From Aeromicrobium marinum DSM 15272 (GTDB lineage Bacteria; Actinomycetota; Actinomycetes; Propionibacteriales; Nocardioidaceae): a stretch of 64,000 bases of DNA. Positions 24,880-35,951 of this stretch are shown piece by piece. The stretch covers positions 2,153,163 to 2,217,162 of the forward strand of contig NZ_CM001024.1 in NCBI RefSeq assembly GCF_000160775.2, given 5' to 3'. Within the stretch, counting starts at the first letter, position 1. Each line of letters opens with the position of its first letter. The translations under genes were made by a program, and so were the position numbers. Below the pieces are notes generated by a model, which saw nothing but the letters and a program-made list of their open reading frames with translations, made no database searches and had not been told where the DNA came from.

Positions 24880-25515
24880 TCAGCCGTCGTCCGTCGTGCG
24901 GTACGCGCCGCGGTGGTACAGCAGCGGCGCGGTGGAGTCTCCGGTGCCGAGGTCCTCGATGCGGCCGATCACGAGGTAATGGTCGCCGGTCTCGTGGACG
25001 GCGTGGATCGAGCAGTCGACCCACCCGACGACACCGTCGAGCAGCGGCATGCCGCCGGCGGTGGGATGCCAGTCGATGCCGGCGAACTTGTCGTCGGCCC
25101 GGGAGGCGAACGCGTTGGACACCGCGGCCTGGTCGGCGGCCAGGAAGTTGACGCAGAAGCGGCGGGCCAGCTGGATCGCGGCGAAGGCCCGCGAGGTCTT
25201 CATGGGCAGGAACGCGACCAGGGGCGGGTCGAGCGAGACGCTGGTGAACGACTGGCAGGTCATGCCCACGGGCGCACCGCCGTGCACGGTCGTGACCACG
25301 GTGACGCCGCTGGCGTAGCGGCCGAGCACGTCACGGAACGTGAGCGCGGCGGCCTGGGCGGCCTCGTTGTCGAAGTGCACGACCTCGCCCGGGAGCCACG
25401 CGAACTCACCGTTCTCGGCGCCCATGAAGGAGTCGATCAGCTCCCGGGGCGGCCACGACACGGCCGCGTCGGGGTTCATGCCGTCCGGCACCCCTGAACC
25501 TGTCACGGATCCCAT
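24880..25515 (-). CDS. hsaB: HsaB, flavin reductase of the 3-HSA hydroxylase
   Basis: A 211-aa NAD(P)H:FMN reductase that supplies reduced flavin to HsaA. The flavin reductase-like domain spans about 45-195: YASGVTVVTTVHGGAPVGMTCQSF, SLDPPLVAFLP and DKFAGIDWHP, with HETGDHYLVIG near the end (segments quoted in part). ATG 25515 follows AGGGGG, which overlaps the hsaC stop; an internal ATG at 25479 would give 199 aa and is a fair alternative because known HsaB proteins are about 190 aa. It is the last gene of hsaA-hsaD-hsaC-hsaB. Confidence 0.9.
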   Translation of the reverse strand: MGSVTGSGVPDGMNPDAAVSWPPRELIDSFMGAENGEFAWLPGEVVHFDNEAAQAAALTFRDVLGRYASGVTVVTTVHGGAPVGMTCQSFTSVSLDPPLVAFLPMKTSRAFAAIQLARRFCVNFLAADQAAVSNAFASRADDKFAGIDWHPTAGGMPLLDGVVGWVDCSIHAVHETGDHYLVIGRIEDLGTGDSTAPLLYHRGAYRTTDDG

Positions 25516-25523
25516 GCGGCCCC

Positions 25524-27348
<1,825 letters not shown>

Positions 27349-27349
<1 letters not shown>

Positions 27350-28515
27350 CAGTACATCCCGGGGTCGACCTTGTGACCGAACTCGAACATGCCGTACATC
27401 TGCAGCGCACGCTCGGGATCGTTGGCCGCGTGCACCCGGCCGGCATGCGCGTCGCGCCATGCCCGCTGGAGGTAGGTGCCGGTGGCGAGCGCGCGGCCGC
27501 CGGAAGCCTCGAACAGCTCGTCGATCGCGTCGATCGCCCGCTGCGTGCCGAGCACCTGGTCGCGCCGGACCCGCAGGCGCAGGGACAGCGGGATCTTCTC
27601 GCCCTTGGCCACGTGGGCCTGCTCCTCGCGGATGTTGGACATACACAGCGCCCAGGCGCCGTCGATCTGGCTGGAGGCACGGGCGATGCGGACGGCCGCG
27701 AACGGGTCCGACGACGCCTTCTCGCCGGCGTAGGCCGCGCGGACGCGCTTCTGCTGCATCTCGACGTGCTCGGCGTACGCGCCGCGGGCCATGCCCACGA
27801 TCGGCGCGGTGATCGCGGTGGTGAACAGCGAGTGGAACGGCATCTTGTACAGGTCGCCGGGGTTCTGCTCCTGGCCCGGGCCGACGCAGCGGCCGGTCTC
27901 GCTCATCGAGAGCGTGAACTCCTCGGGGATGAAGGTCTCGGCGACCACGATGTCGTTGGAGCCGGTGCCGGCGAGGCCGATGACGTTCCAGACGTCGATG
28001 ATCTCGTACTTGTCGCGCGGCACCAGGAAGGTCTTGAAGTCGACGATCTGGCCGGCCTCGTCGAACACCAGGCCACCGAGCAGCACCCACGAGCAGTGTG
28101 CGGAGCCCGACGAGAAGCTCCAGCGGCCCTGCAGCAGGTAGCCGCCGTCGGTGACGGTGGCCTTGCCGGTGGGCGCGTAGGACGAGCTGACGCGGGTGGA
28201 GGTGTCCTCACCCCACACCGCCTGCTGCGCGTCGTCGTGGAACAGCGCGATCTGCCACGGGTGGACGCCGACGACCGAGCAGATCCAGCCGGTGGAGCCG
28301 CACGCCGACGCGATCATGCTGATCGCGGAGTAGAAGTCGAGCGGGTCGGACTCCAGGCCCTCGAAGCGCTTCGGCTGGAGCAGCTTGAAGAAGCCGACCT
28401 CGTCGAGCTCCTTGACCGACGCCTCCGGCACCTGCCTCAGGCGGTCGGTCTCCTCCGCACGGTCACGGAATCCGGGCAGCAGGTCGCGCACACCGTCCAG
28501 CACAGCTTGGCTCAT
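27349..28515 (-). CDS. hsaA: HsaA, 3-HSA hydroxylase oxygenase component
   Basis: Flavin-dependent monooxygenase that ortho-hydroxylates 3-HSA with FMNH2 from HsaB. At 388 aa it has the acyl-CoA-dehydrogenase-like fold of two-component phenol hydroxylases: SACGSTGWICSVVGVHPWQ, GRWSFSSGSAHCSW, DVWNVIGLAGTGSND and a C-terminal FEFGHKVDPGMY. It is first in hsaADCB. A KstR operator ends 32 nt upstream and a second one lies 32 bp beyond that. Confidence 0.95.
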
Positions 28516-28547
28516 CGTCAGCTCCTTCGAGGTCCTGACCCCAATAC

Positions 28548-28561
28548 TAGAACACGTTCTA
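28548..28561. promoter_or_regulatory. KstR operator upstream of hsaA
   Basis: TAGAACACGTTCTA is a perfect palindrome fitting TnnAACnnGTTnnA. It is 32 nt from the hsaA start and, being nearer hsaA than its twin, probably serves the leftward hsa operon. Confidence 0.88.
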
Positions 28562-28593
28562 GCAGACGTCCATCCGGGCGAAACGCTGTGAAC

Positions 28594-28607
28594 TGGAACA
28601 CGTTCTA
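28594..28607. promoter_or_regulatory. Second KstR operator, upstream of the DUF1295 gene
   Basis: TGGAACACGTTCTA fits TnnAACnnGTTnnA. It ends 15 nt before the ATG at 28623. Its centre is 46 bp from that of the hsaA box, about 4.4 helical turns, so each divergent arm appears to have its own box. Confidence 0.85.
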
Positions 28608-28622
28608 GGTACCGTCAGGGCC

Positions 28623-29525
28623 ATGGACACCCCCCGCATGAGCAAGGCCGAGTCGCTGACCAGGGTCGCGATCGCGTACGTCGTGGCGTTCGGAGCCGGC
28701 GGCGCCTGGTTCTTCGCGGGCCCCGAGACCGCGTGGTTGTGGCTCGACGGACTGATCGCCGACCTCATCGCGACGGTCGTGGTGTTCGTCGCCAGCCGCC
28801 TGCACCACAACTCCAGCTTCTACGACGCGTACTGGAGCGTGCTGCCGCCGCTGCTGATGATCGGCTGGTGGATCCGCTCCGACGCCCCCGTCGACGACCC
28901 GCGCTCGTGGCTCGTGCTCGGCGTCATCATGTTCTGGGCGATCCGGCTCACCGGCAACTGGATCTACGCATTCCCCGGACTGCACCACGAGGACTGGCGG
29001 TACCCGCAGCTGCGCAACCAGGCCGGCCGGGCCGAGGCGGTCGTCGACCTCATGGCGATCCACGTCGTCCCCACGCTGCAGGTGTTCCTCGGCATGGTGC
29101 CGGCCTACGTCGTGGTGACCCGCACGGGTCGCGACCTCGGCCTGCTCGACCTGCTGGCCGTGCTGGTCGGAGTCGGCGCCGTGGTGCTGCAGTTCGTCGC
29201 CGACCTGCAGATGTACCGGTTCGCGCGCACCCGGCAGCCCGGCGAGGCGATGGACCGGGGGCTCTGGGCCTGGTCGCGGCATCCCAACTACTTCGGCGAG
29301 TTCAGCTTCTGGTTGTCGCTGGCGATCTTCGGGCTCGCCGCCGACCCCGACACGTGGTGGTGGATCTTCGTGGGTGCTGCAGCGATGTGCCTGCTGCTGC
29401 AGGCCGCCAGCATCCCGCTGATGGAGAAGCGCAGCCTCGAGCGGCGGCCCAGCTACTCCGACGTGATCGACCGGGTGCCGAGGTTCGTCCCGCGGCCCCC
29501 GCGCCGCGACCGCACCTCGGTGTGA
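28623..29525 (+). CDS. DUF1295 membrane protein, steroid 5-alpha-reductase-like
   Basis: A 300-aa integral membrane protein with about seven hydrophobic segments. The C-terminal signature GLWAWSRHPNYFGEFSFW is the steroid-5alpha-reductase/ICMT-type NADPH-site motif (RHPNYxGE). The YDAYWSVLPPLL segment and GNWIYAFPGL are typical of DUF1295. ATG 28623 lacks a clear Shine-Dalgarno; ATG 28638 is an alternative. It is coupled by a GTGA overlap to an FAD oxidoreductase. Position behind a KstR box suggests it reduces a C=C bond of a steroid in the membrane, but members of this family also act on other lipids. Confidence 0.82.
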   Translation: MDTPRMSKAESLTRVAIAYVVAFGAGGAWFFAGPETAWLWLDGLIADLIATVVVFVASRLHHNSSFYDAYWSVLPPLLMIGWWIRSDAPVDDPRSWLVLGVIMFWAIRLTGNWIYAFPGLHHEDWRYPQLRNQAGRAEAVVDLMAIHVVPTLQVFLGMVPAYVVVTRTGRDLGLLDLLAVLVGVGAVVLQFVADLQMYRFARTRQPGEAMDRGLWAWSRHPNYFGEFSFWLSLAIFGLAADPDTWWWIFVGAAAMCLLLQAASIPLMEKRSLERRPSYSDVIDRVPRFVPRPPRRDRTSV

Positions 29526-30688
29526 GCACGCCGCGGGTGGTGGTCGCCGGGTTGGGCGACAGCGGCCTGCTCACGGCCATCCACCTCGCCCGGCGCGCCG
29601 AGGTCGTCGGCATCTCGTCGCGCCCCGGCCTGGTCAGTGGCCAGGAGCTGGGCGTGCGGCTCGCCCGGCCGCACGACTGGGTGCGCGACTACTGGATCTC
29701 CTTCGAACGCTTCCGACGCCTCGACCCGGTGCGGATCGTCCACGGCACGCTGACCGGCCTCGACCTCGACGGGCGGTCGGTGCAGGTCACCGACGCGGAT
29801 GGAGCTGCCCGGGAGGAGCCGTTCGACGTCCTCGTGATCGCGACCGGCGTGACCAACGGCTTCTGGCGACGGCCTGATCTGCTGACCGCCGACGACGTCG
29901 CCTCGGGACTCGACGCGACGCACGCCCGTCTGGCTGCTGCTGCGTCGATCGCCGTGGTCGGTGGCGGCGCCGCGGCGGTGAGCAGCGCCCTGAACCTCGC
30001 GACCCGGTGGTCCGAGAAGCAGGTCGACCTGTACTTCCCGGGTGAGCGCCCGCTCTTGCAGCACCACCCGCGGGTCTGGCGGACCCTGCGTGCTCGCCTG
30101 GTCGAGCACGGGGTCGGCCTGCACCCCGGCCACCGCGCGGTGGTGCCCGACGGCTTCGACGGTGACCGGATCACCGAGGGGACGATCGCCTGGAGCACCG
30201 GCCAGGAGCCGGTGTCGGCCGACGCCGTGCTGTGGACGATCGGTGGGGTGCGGCCCAACACCGCGTGGCTGCCCCGGTCTCTGCTCGACGAGCAGGGATT
30301 CGTCGCGGTCGGGCCGGACCTACGGGTGCCCGGGCACGTGGGCGTCTACGCGATCGGCGACGTCGCCGCCACCGACCCGCTCCGCAGCTCGGCCCGCAAC
30401 CGCGCCGACAAGCTCCTCGCCCGCAACATCCGGGCCGAGCTGCGCGGGCGTCCGTTGCGGGCCTACCGGCCACCTCGAGGCCGCTGGGGCTCAGTCGTCG
30501 GCGTGCAGCCCGACGGACTCCAGGTCTTCGCGACCGACGGCCGGGCCTACCGGTTCCCCGCCTGGACGATCCGCCGGATCCTGCAGGGCCTCATCGTCCG
30601 CCGCGGCATCTACCGCGGCATCCGTCCTCCCCGCCGGGCGGTGGATTCGCGACCGAATGGCCCGGCAGGTGGAAACGGGACCGAATGA
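29522..30688 (+). CDS. FAD-dependent pyridine-nucleotide-disulfide-type oxidoreductase
   Basis: A 388-aa flavoprotein with two Rossmann folds: VVVAGLGDSGLLTAIHLARR at the N-terminus (Gly motif changed from GxGxxG to GLGDSG) and SIAVVGGGAAAVSSALNLA near 145. The FAD-binding aspartate is in GVYAIGDVAATDPL. It resembles type-II NADH dehydrogenase/AIF relatives but ends in a basic C-terminus (RRILQGLIVRRGIYRGIRPPRR) that could face the membrane. It overlaps the DUF1295 gene, suggesting an electron donor for it. The last roughly 17 codons lie inside a palindromic terminator-like repeat, so the native C-terminus may have been extended. Confidence 0.78.
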   Translation: MSTPRVVVAGLGDSGLLTAIHLARRAEVVGISSRPGLVSGQELGVRLARPHDWVRDYWISFERFRRLDPVRIVHGTLTGLDLDGRSVQVTDADGAAREEPFDVLVIATGVTNGFWRRPDLLTADDVASGLDATHARLAAAASIAVVGGGAAAVSSALNLATRWSEKQVDLYFPGERPLLQHHPRVWRTLRARLVEHGVGLHPGHRAVVPDGFDGDRITEGTIAWSTGQEPVSADAVLWTIGGVRPNTAWLPRSLLDEQGFVAVGPDLRVPGHVGVYAIGDVAATDPLRSSARNRADKLLARNIRAELRGRPLRAYRPPRGRWGSVVGVQPDGLQVFATDGRAYRFPAWTIRRILQGLIVRRGIYRGIRPPRRAVDSRPNGPAGGNGTE

Positions 30689-30722
30689 GGGGCTATTCGG
30701 TCTCAGATCCACCGCCCGGCGG
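30631..30722. terminator. Nested inverted repeat at a convergent junction, overlapping a coding end
   Basis: Outer arms CCGCCGGGCGGTGGAT (30631-30646) and ATCCACCGCCCGGCGG (30707-30722) are perfectly complementary over 16 bp; an inner hairpin uses GACCGAAT and ATTCGGTC. It lies between convergent genes and reads as a bidirectional terminator. The oxidoreductase stop codon (30686-30688) falls within it. Confidence 0.7.
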
Positions 30723-30733
30723 GAGGGTGGCCG

Positions 30734-31411
30734 TCAGAGGGGGTCGAACAGGTAGCGACTGGAGGGCACGAGGTCGAGGTCGCGGTCGGCGCCGATCCGC
30801 GTGACGCTGTCCATCAGCCGGGTGAGGCGGTCGGTCAGCTCGGCGTCGTCGCCGTCGCTGCCGTAGAAGGCGTGCATGTCGCTGACGGCCGCGGCCGGGA
30901 ACAGCTCCTCGACCAGCGCGGCCACCGGCGGGGCTTCGGGGGTCACCGCCTCGACCACCACGTTCTGCAGGTAGCCGAAGGTCGCCTGCGTGGCGATGGC
31001 GACCGGGGTGTGGTCGACCAACCAGCGGTGCAGCCACTCCTCGTGGGTCAGCTCGGCCGGGCGACGCAGCAGGGCGACGTTGGCCAGGGCGTCGGCCCGG
31101 ACGCCTTCGCCCATCTCGGGCGGGTCGATCGGTCGGCGTTCGTCGACCTGCCATCCGGCCACCCGGTCCGACGACTCCCCCAGCACGGCCAGGACGTCGC
31201 CGAGCCCGGTCGGCCCGGACGCGGTCCACACGCTCACGACGGCCGAGATGGCCGGCTCTGTCGTCGGGATCCGCATGGCCTGGGCCACCGGCTCGTCGTC
31301 GAGGTTGACCTGCAACCGGGTCACCCCGGCAGCGGCGAGCTCCTCGCGCGGCCCGGCGCCGAGCAACGCCCCGGCGCCGTCGCCCCACAGGGCGAACATG
31401 TACTTGGTCAC
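30734..31411 (-). CDS. EthD-like dimeric alpha/beta-barrel protein
   Basis: A 225-aa soluble protein. The segment LTHEEWLHRWLVDHTPVAIATQATFGYLQN (cited by parts: EEWLHRWLVDHTPVA) has the W-x(2-3)-H pattern of EthD/dimeric alpha-beta barrel proteins, and the N-terminal half may be a second, diverged copy. It starts 7 bp after the hsaF stop on the same strand and so is probably the last gene of hsaE-hsaG-hsaF. EthD-type proteins accompany several monooxygenases without known chemistry. Function here is not known. Confidence 0.62.
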   Translation of the reverse strand: MTKYMFALWGDGAGALLGAGPREELAAAGVTRLQVNLDDEPVAQAMRIPTTEPAISAVVSVWTASGPTGLGDVLAVLGESSDRVAGWQVDERRPIDPPEMGEGVRADALANVALLRRPAELTHEEWLHRWLVDHTPVAIATQATFGYLQNVVVEAVTPEAPPVAALVEELFPAAAVSDMHAFYGSDGDDAELTDRLTRLMDSVTRIGADRDLDLVPSSRYLFDPL

Positions 31412-31418
31412 GGCTGAG

Positions 31419-32516
31419 TCACTGACCGCCGCCGGCCTTGAGCATCAGGGCGATGTCGATCAGCTGATCCTCCTGGCCGCCGATCAGCTGGCGCCGGCCG
31501 GCCTCGAGCAGGATCTTGGCGCCCGACACGTCGTACCGCTCCGCGGCGTTGCCCGCGTGCTTGAGGAACGACGAGTACACGCCCGCGTAGCCCATCATCA
31601 GCGTCATCCGGTTGAGCGTGCACTCCTCGGGCATGGCCGGACGCACCACGTCCTCGGCGGCGTCGACGATCTGCAGGAAGTCGACCCCGGTGTTCCAGCC
31701 GAGCTTGTCAGCGACCCCGATGAACGCCTCGAGCGGCGTGTTGCCGGCCCCGGCACCGAAGCGCCGCACGGACCCGTCGATCTGGGTCGCCCCGGCACGG
31801 GCGGCGATCACCGTGTTGGCGACGCCGAGCCCGAGGTTCTCGTGGCCGTGGAAGCCGACCGTCGCCTCGCCACCGATCTCGGCGACCACCGCGGCCACCC
31901 GGTCGGCGACCCCCTCCATGACCAGCGCACCGGCGGAGTCGACGACGTAGACGCACTGGCACCCGGCGTCGACCATGATGCGTGCCTGCCGGGCCAGGGT
32001 CTCCGGCGACTGCGTGTGGCTCATCATGAGGAAGCCGACGGTCTCCAGGCCCAGCTCACGCGCCAGCCCGAAGTGCTGCCGGGAGGTGTCGGCCTCGGTG
32101 CAGTGCGTCGCGATGCGACAGATCTGGCCACCGTTGTCCTGGGCGGCGCGGATGTCGTCCTTGGTGCCGACACCGGGCAGCATGAGGAACGCGATGCGGG
32201 CCCGGGTCGCGGTCTCGGCCGCGAGCTTGATCAGCTCCTGCTCGGGCGTCCGCGAGAAGCCGTAGTTGAACGACGAACCGCCCAGGCCGTCGCCGTGGGT
32301 CACCTCGATGACCGGGATGCCCGCGGCGTCGAGCGCACCCACGATGCTGCGCACCTCGTCGGGCACGAACTGGTGCCGCTTGTGGTGCGAGCCGTCTCGC
32401 AGGCAGGTGTCGGTCAGGCGCAGGTCGAGGTCGCTGGTGGGGTCGGTCTGCGACCAGGTGCGGGGCAGCACGTCGACCGAGCGGTCCACACCGGAGACGG
32501 GAGCGGGTGCGTTCAT
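31419..32516 (-). CDS. hsaF: HsaF, 4-hydroxy-2-oxoacid aldolase
   Basis: Mn2+-dependent class II aldolase that splits 4-hydroxy-2-oxohexanoate into pyruvate and propanal, channelled to HsaG. A 365-aa DmpG-family TIM barrel: metal-site [18 protein letters not shown] (Asp and the HH pair), [15 protein letters not shown], and [15 protein letters not shown] carrying the metal histidines. An N-terminal extension of about 25 residues precedes the domain. ATGA overlap with hsaG. Complete. Confidence 0.94.
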   Translation of the reverse strand: MNAPAPVSGVDRSVDVLPRTWSQTDPTSDLDLRLTDTCLRDGSHHKRHQFVPDEVRSIVGALDAAGIPVIEVTHGDGLGGSSFNYGFSRTPEQELIKLAAETATRARIAFLMLPGVGTKDDIRAAQDNGGQICRIATHCTEADTSRQHFGLARELGLETVGFLMMSHTQSPETLARQARIMVDAGCQCVYVVDSAGALVMEGVADRVAAVVAEIGGEATVGFHGHENLGLGVANTVIAARAGATQIDGSVRRFGAGAGNTPLEAFIGVADKLGWNTGVDFLQIVDAAEDVVRPAMPEECTLNRMTLMMGYAGVYSSFLKHAGNAAERYDVSGAKILLEAGRRQLIGGQEDQLIDIALMLKAGGGQ

Positions 32517-33409
32517 CGTGCGATCTCCTTCGCGATCGACTCGCCGACCCGGGCCGCGGCGGCGGTCATGATGTCGAGGTTGCCGGCGTACGGGGGCAGG
32601 TAGTCGCCCGCGCCCTCCACCTCGACGAAGATGCTGACCTTCGTCATGCCCTGCGTGGCGGCCGACGCGTCGTCGAACTGCGGGTCCTGCAGCAGGCGGT
32701 AGCCCGGCACGTACTCCTGCACTGCGGCGGCCATGCGGAACACCGACTCGCTGATCGCGTCGCGGTCGGCGTCGGCCGACACCCCGCAGAAGATCGTGTC
32801 GCGCATGATCATCGGCGGGTCGGCCGGGTTGAGGATGATGATCGCCTTGCCGCGCTCGGCCCCGCCGATCGTCTCGACCCCGGCACTGGTGGTGCGGGTG
32901 AACTCGTCGATGTTGGCGCGGGTGCCGGGTCCGGCCGAGGCGCTGGAGACCGACGCGACGATCTCGGCGTAGGGCACGGCGGTGACCCGCGAGACCGCGT
33001 TGACCATCGGGATCGTGGCCTGACCGCCGCAGGTGATCATGTTGACGTTCATCGCCGTGACGTGCTCCTCGCCGTTGACCGGCGGGATGACCGCCGGACC
33101 CACGGCTGCGGGGGTCAGGTCGATCGCCCGGATGCCCGCCTCGGCGTAGCGGGGCGCGTACTCGCGGTGCACGTACGCCGAGGTGGCCTCGAAGATCAGG
33201 TCGGGCAGCTCGTCACCCTTCAGCAACCAGTCGACCCCCTCGTGCGACGCCTCGACGCCGCGCTTGCGGGCCAGCTCGAGGCCCTCGGACGTGGGATCGA
33301 CGCCGATCATCCACCGGGGTTCGATCGTGTCGCTGCGGAGCAGCTTGTACAGCAGGTCGGTGCCGATGTTGCCCGGCCCGACGATGGCTGCGGTGACCTT
33401 GGTGCTCAT
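32513..33409 (-). CDS. hsaG: HsaG, acylating aldehyde dehydrogenase
   Basis: NAD-dependent, CoA-acylating propionaldehyde/acetaldehyde dehydrogenase, partner of HsaF. 298 aa with an N-terminal Rossmann fold ([17 protein letters not shown]) and the nucleophile Cys127 in [14 protein letters not shown]. It starts on ATG 33409, 7 bp after the hsaE stop, and overlaps hsaF. It makes propionyl-CoA from the A-ring-derived fragment. Confidence 0.94.
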   Translation of the reverse strand: MSTKVTAAIVGPGNIGTDLLYKLLRSDTIEPRWMIGVDPTSEGLELARKRGVEASHEGVDWLLKGDELPDLIFEATSAYVHREYAPRYAEAGIRAIDLTPAAVGPAVIPPVNGEEHVTAMNVNMITCGGQATIPMVNAVSRVTAVPYAEIVASVSSASAGPGTRANIDEFTRTTSAGVETIGGAERGKAIIILNPADPPMIMRDTIFCGVSADADRDAISESVFRMAAAVQEYVPGYRLLQDPQFDDASAATQGMTKVSIFVEVEGAGDYLPPYAGNLDIMTAAAARVGESIAKEIAR

Positions 33410-33416
33410 CTGGTGC

Positions 33417-34232
33417 TCACTCCTCGAACGACACGGTCAGGGGCTCGAACCCGCTGATGGACGCCGTGACGCGGTCACCCGCGGCGAACGGCACGAAGGG
33501 GCCGAGGGCCCCGGACAGGATCAGGTGGCCGGCCCGCAGTGGGTCCCCGAAGCGGGCGGCCTGGACGGCGAGCCACCGGAGGGCCTCCAGCGGATCGCCG
33601 AGGCAGGCCGCACCGGTGCCCGACGAGCGCTCCTCGTCGTTGATGGTCAGGCTCATCAGGACGTCCCGCGGCTCGATCTCACCGAGCGGGAGCCCGGCGT
33701 CACCGACGACGTAGAGGCCGCTCGACGCGTTGTCGGCGACGGTGTCGGTGAACTCGATGTCCCAGTCGGCGATGCGGGAGTCGACGATCTCCAGCGCCGG
33801 GAGCGCCACGTCGACCGCGGCGCGGACGAGGTCGAGGGTGATCTGCTCCTCGGGCACGTCGATGTCGGCGCCGAGTCGGAACGCGACCTCTGCCTCGACC
33901 CGCGGCTGCAGCAGGGTGCGCATCGAGATCGGGGTGCCGTCGGTGCCGTGGCTCACGTCCATGTCGCTGAGCAGGTAGCCGAAGTCGGGCTGGTCGACCC
34001 CGAGCTGCTGCTGGACGGCCACCGAGGTGGCGCCGATCTTGCGGCCCACCACGGTCGCGCCGGCGGCCAACCGGTCCCGCACCAGACCCTGCTGCACGGC
34101 GTACGCCGCGGCCAGGTCGTCGGTGCCGATCAGGTCGCGGACCGCAGCGCACGGCACCCGGGTCCGCAGGGCCAGCGCCAGCCGGTCGGTGGCGGCCGCG
34201 ACGGCCGTGGGATCTGCCTGGGTGGAGGACAC
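33417..34232 (-). CDS. hsaE: HsaE, 2-hydroxydienoate hydratase
   Basis: Metal-dependent hydratase of 2-hydroxyhexa-2,4-dienoate, giving the HsaF substrate. 271 aa of the MhpD/fumarylacetoacetase-like fold: [30 protein letters not shown] (metal-ligand Glu residues) and SRIADWDI. Start is a GTG at 34232 with GAGG nearby, only 10 nt from the KstR operator, so its leader is very short. It is divergent from kstD, as in mycobacteria. Confidence 0.93.
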   Translation of the reverse strand: MSSTQADPTAVAAATDRLALALRTRVPCAAVRDLIGTDDLAAAYAVQQGLVRDRLAAGATVVGRKIGATSVAVQQQLGVDQPDFGYLLSDMDVSHGTDGTPISMRTLLQPRVEAEVAFRLGADIDVPEEQITLDLVRAAVDVALPALEIVDSRIADWDIEFTDTVADNASSGLYVVGDAGLPLGEIEPRDVLMSLTINDEERSSGTGAACLGDPLEALRWLAVQAARFGDPLRAGHLILSGALGPFVPFAAGDRVTASISGFEPLTVSFEE

Positions 34233-34242
34233 CTCGCCATAC

Positions 34243-34256
34243 TAGAACCTGTTACA
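34243..34256. promoter_or_regulatory. KstR operator between hsaE and kstD
   Basis: TAGAACCTGTTACA fits TnnAACnnGTTnnA with asymmetric outer bases. It is 10 nt from the hsaE start and 33 nt from the kstD start, followed by GTTTT on the plus strand. Confidence 0.85.
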
Positions 34257-34289
34257 GTTTTGCGGAACCCAGCCCCGACCGGAGGTCCG

Positions 34290-35951
34290 ATGGAACACAC
34301 CTACGACGTCGTCGTCGTCGGCGCCGGAGGAGCGGGCATGACCGCCGCCCTCGCCGCCGCCAAGCGTGGCCTCGACACCGTCCTCATCGAGAAGAGCGAG
34401 CACTTCGGTGGTTCCACCGCACGGTCGGGCGGCGGCGTCTGGGTCCCCGGCAACCGTGCACTCCGCTCCGCCGGTCAGGTCGCCGAGGACGACGCGGACC
34501 GGTCCAAGGAGTACCTCGACGCGATCGTTGGCGACACCGTGCCGAAGGCGCGCCGCGACACCTTCGTCGACCGCGGCCCCGAGGTCATCGACTTCGTGCT
34601 GGACCACACCCCGCTGAAGCTGGCGTGGGTCCCCCGGTACTCCGACTACCTGCCCGAGCGCCCGGGTGGCCGGGCGGACGGCCGCAGCGTGGAACCGGTG
34701 CCGATGGACGGCCGCGTCCTGGGTGCCGAGCTGGAGCACCTGCACCCGCCGTACACCAAGGCGCCGGCCAACCTCATCGTCATGCAGGCCGACTTCCGCA
34801 AGATCAGCCTGGGCCTGCGAGGCTGGTTCACCATGGCGCGCATCATCGGCGCAAGGATGGTCAACACCCTGCGCGGCCGCAAGATGTACGCGATGGGCAA
34901 CGCCCTCACGATCAGCCTGCGCAAGGGGCTGATGGACGCCGGTGTCCCCGTGCACTACGACACCCCGCTGACCGACCTCGTCGTCGAGGACGGCCGGGTC
35001 GTGGGGGTCACCGCGGTGCGCGACGGCGAGGAGGTCGTCTACCGCGCCCGCCACGGCGTGATCCTCGGCTCGGGCGGGTTCGAGAAGAGCGAGGCCCTGC
35101 GCGAGAAGCTGCTCCCCCACCCGACCGACGCCGGGTGGAGCACCGGGTCCCCGTACAACACCGGCGCCGGCATCGAGGCCGGCATCGCCGTCGGCGCAGC
35201 CACCGACCTGATGGACGACGCGTGGTGGGGCCCCACCATCCCGCTGCCGTCCGGCCCCTGGTTCTGCCTGGCCGAGCGCAACCTGCCGGGCTCGATCATC
35301 GTCAACTCCGCCGGCCGCCGGTTCATGAACGAGGCCCTGCCCTACGTCGAGGCGACCCACGAGATCTACCGGGGCGAGGCCACCGGCGTCTCCCACGTGC
35401 CCGCGTGGATGGTCATCGACCAGCGGTACCGCAACAAGTACCTGTTCGCGGGCCTCGCGCCCCGGCAGCCGTTCCCGGGTCGCTGGCTCAAGAGCGGCGT
35501 GGTGCGCAAGGCCGACTCCCTGGCTGCGCTGGCCGCCGAGATCGACGTCCCGGCCGAGGCGCTCACCGCCACGGTCGACCGGTTCAACGGCTTCGCGGCC
35601 ACCGGTGTCGACGAGGACTTCCACCGCGGCGAGAGCGCCTACGACCAGTACTACTCCGACCCCAAGGTCACCCCCAACCCGTCGCTGCACCGCATCGACC
35701 AGGGGCCCTTCTACGCCGTGCAGATCGTGCCGGGCGACCTGGGCACCAAGGGCGGGATCGTCACCGACGAGCAGGCCCGCGCCCTGCGGCCCGACGGCAC
35801 GGTGATCGAGGGGCTGTACGCCGCCGGCAACTGCTCGTCGGCCGTCATGGGTCGCACCTATGCCGGCCCGGGCGCCACGATCGGCCCGGCCATGACCTTC
35901 GGCTACCTCGCGGCCGAGCACATCGCCGCCCGCGCGGAGCAGGACGCCTGA
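34290..35951 (+). CDS. kstD: KstD, 3-ketosteroid delta1-dehydrogenase
   Basis: FAD enzyme that introduces the 1,2 double bond in ring A of 3-oxo-4-ene steroids, a prerequisite for ring opening. 553 aa: N-terminal FAD motif VVVVGAGGAGMTAALAAAKRG (in part) followed by FGGSTARSGGG. The active site is visible as RYSDYLPE (Tyr120 region) and TYAGPGATIGPAMTFG, where Tyr524 and Gly528 keep the Y-x3-G spacing of the catalytic Tyr487/Gly491 of Rhodococcus KstD1. ATG 34290 has GGAGG upstream; the frame is open far upstream in a region that encodes hsaE and hsaG. Coupled to the MaoC gene that follows. Confidence 0.95.
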   Translation: MEHTYDVVVVGAGGAGMTAALAAAKRGLDTVLIEKSEHFGGSTARSGGGVWVPGNRALRSAGQVAEDDADRSKEYLDAIVGDTVPKARRDTFVDRGPEVIDFVLDHTPLKLAWVPRYSDYLPERPGGRADGRSVEPVPMDGRVLGAELEHLHPPYTKAPANLIVMQADFRKISLGLRGWFTMARIIGARMVNTLRGRKMYAMGNALTISLRKGLMDAGVPVHYDTPLTDLVVEDGRVVGVTAVRDGEEVVYRARHGVILGSGGFEKSEALREKLLPHPTDAGWSTGSPYNTGAGIEAGIAVGAATDLMDDAWWGPTIPLPSGPWFCLAERNLPGSIIVNSAGRRFMNEALPYVEATHEIYRGEATGVSHVPAWMVIDQRYRNKYLFAGLAPRQPFPGRWLKSGVVRKADSLAALAAEIDVPAEALTATVDRFNGFAATGVDEDFHRGESAYDQYYSDPKVTPNPSLHRIDQGPFYAVQIVPGDLGTKGGIVTDEQARALRPDGTVIEGLYAAGNCSSAVMGRTYAGPGATIGPAMTFGYLAAEHIAARAEQDA

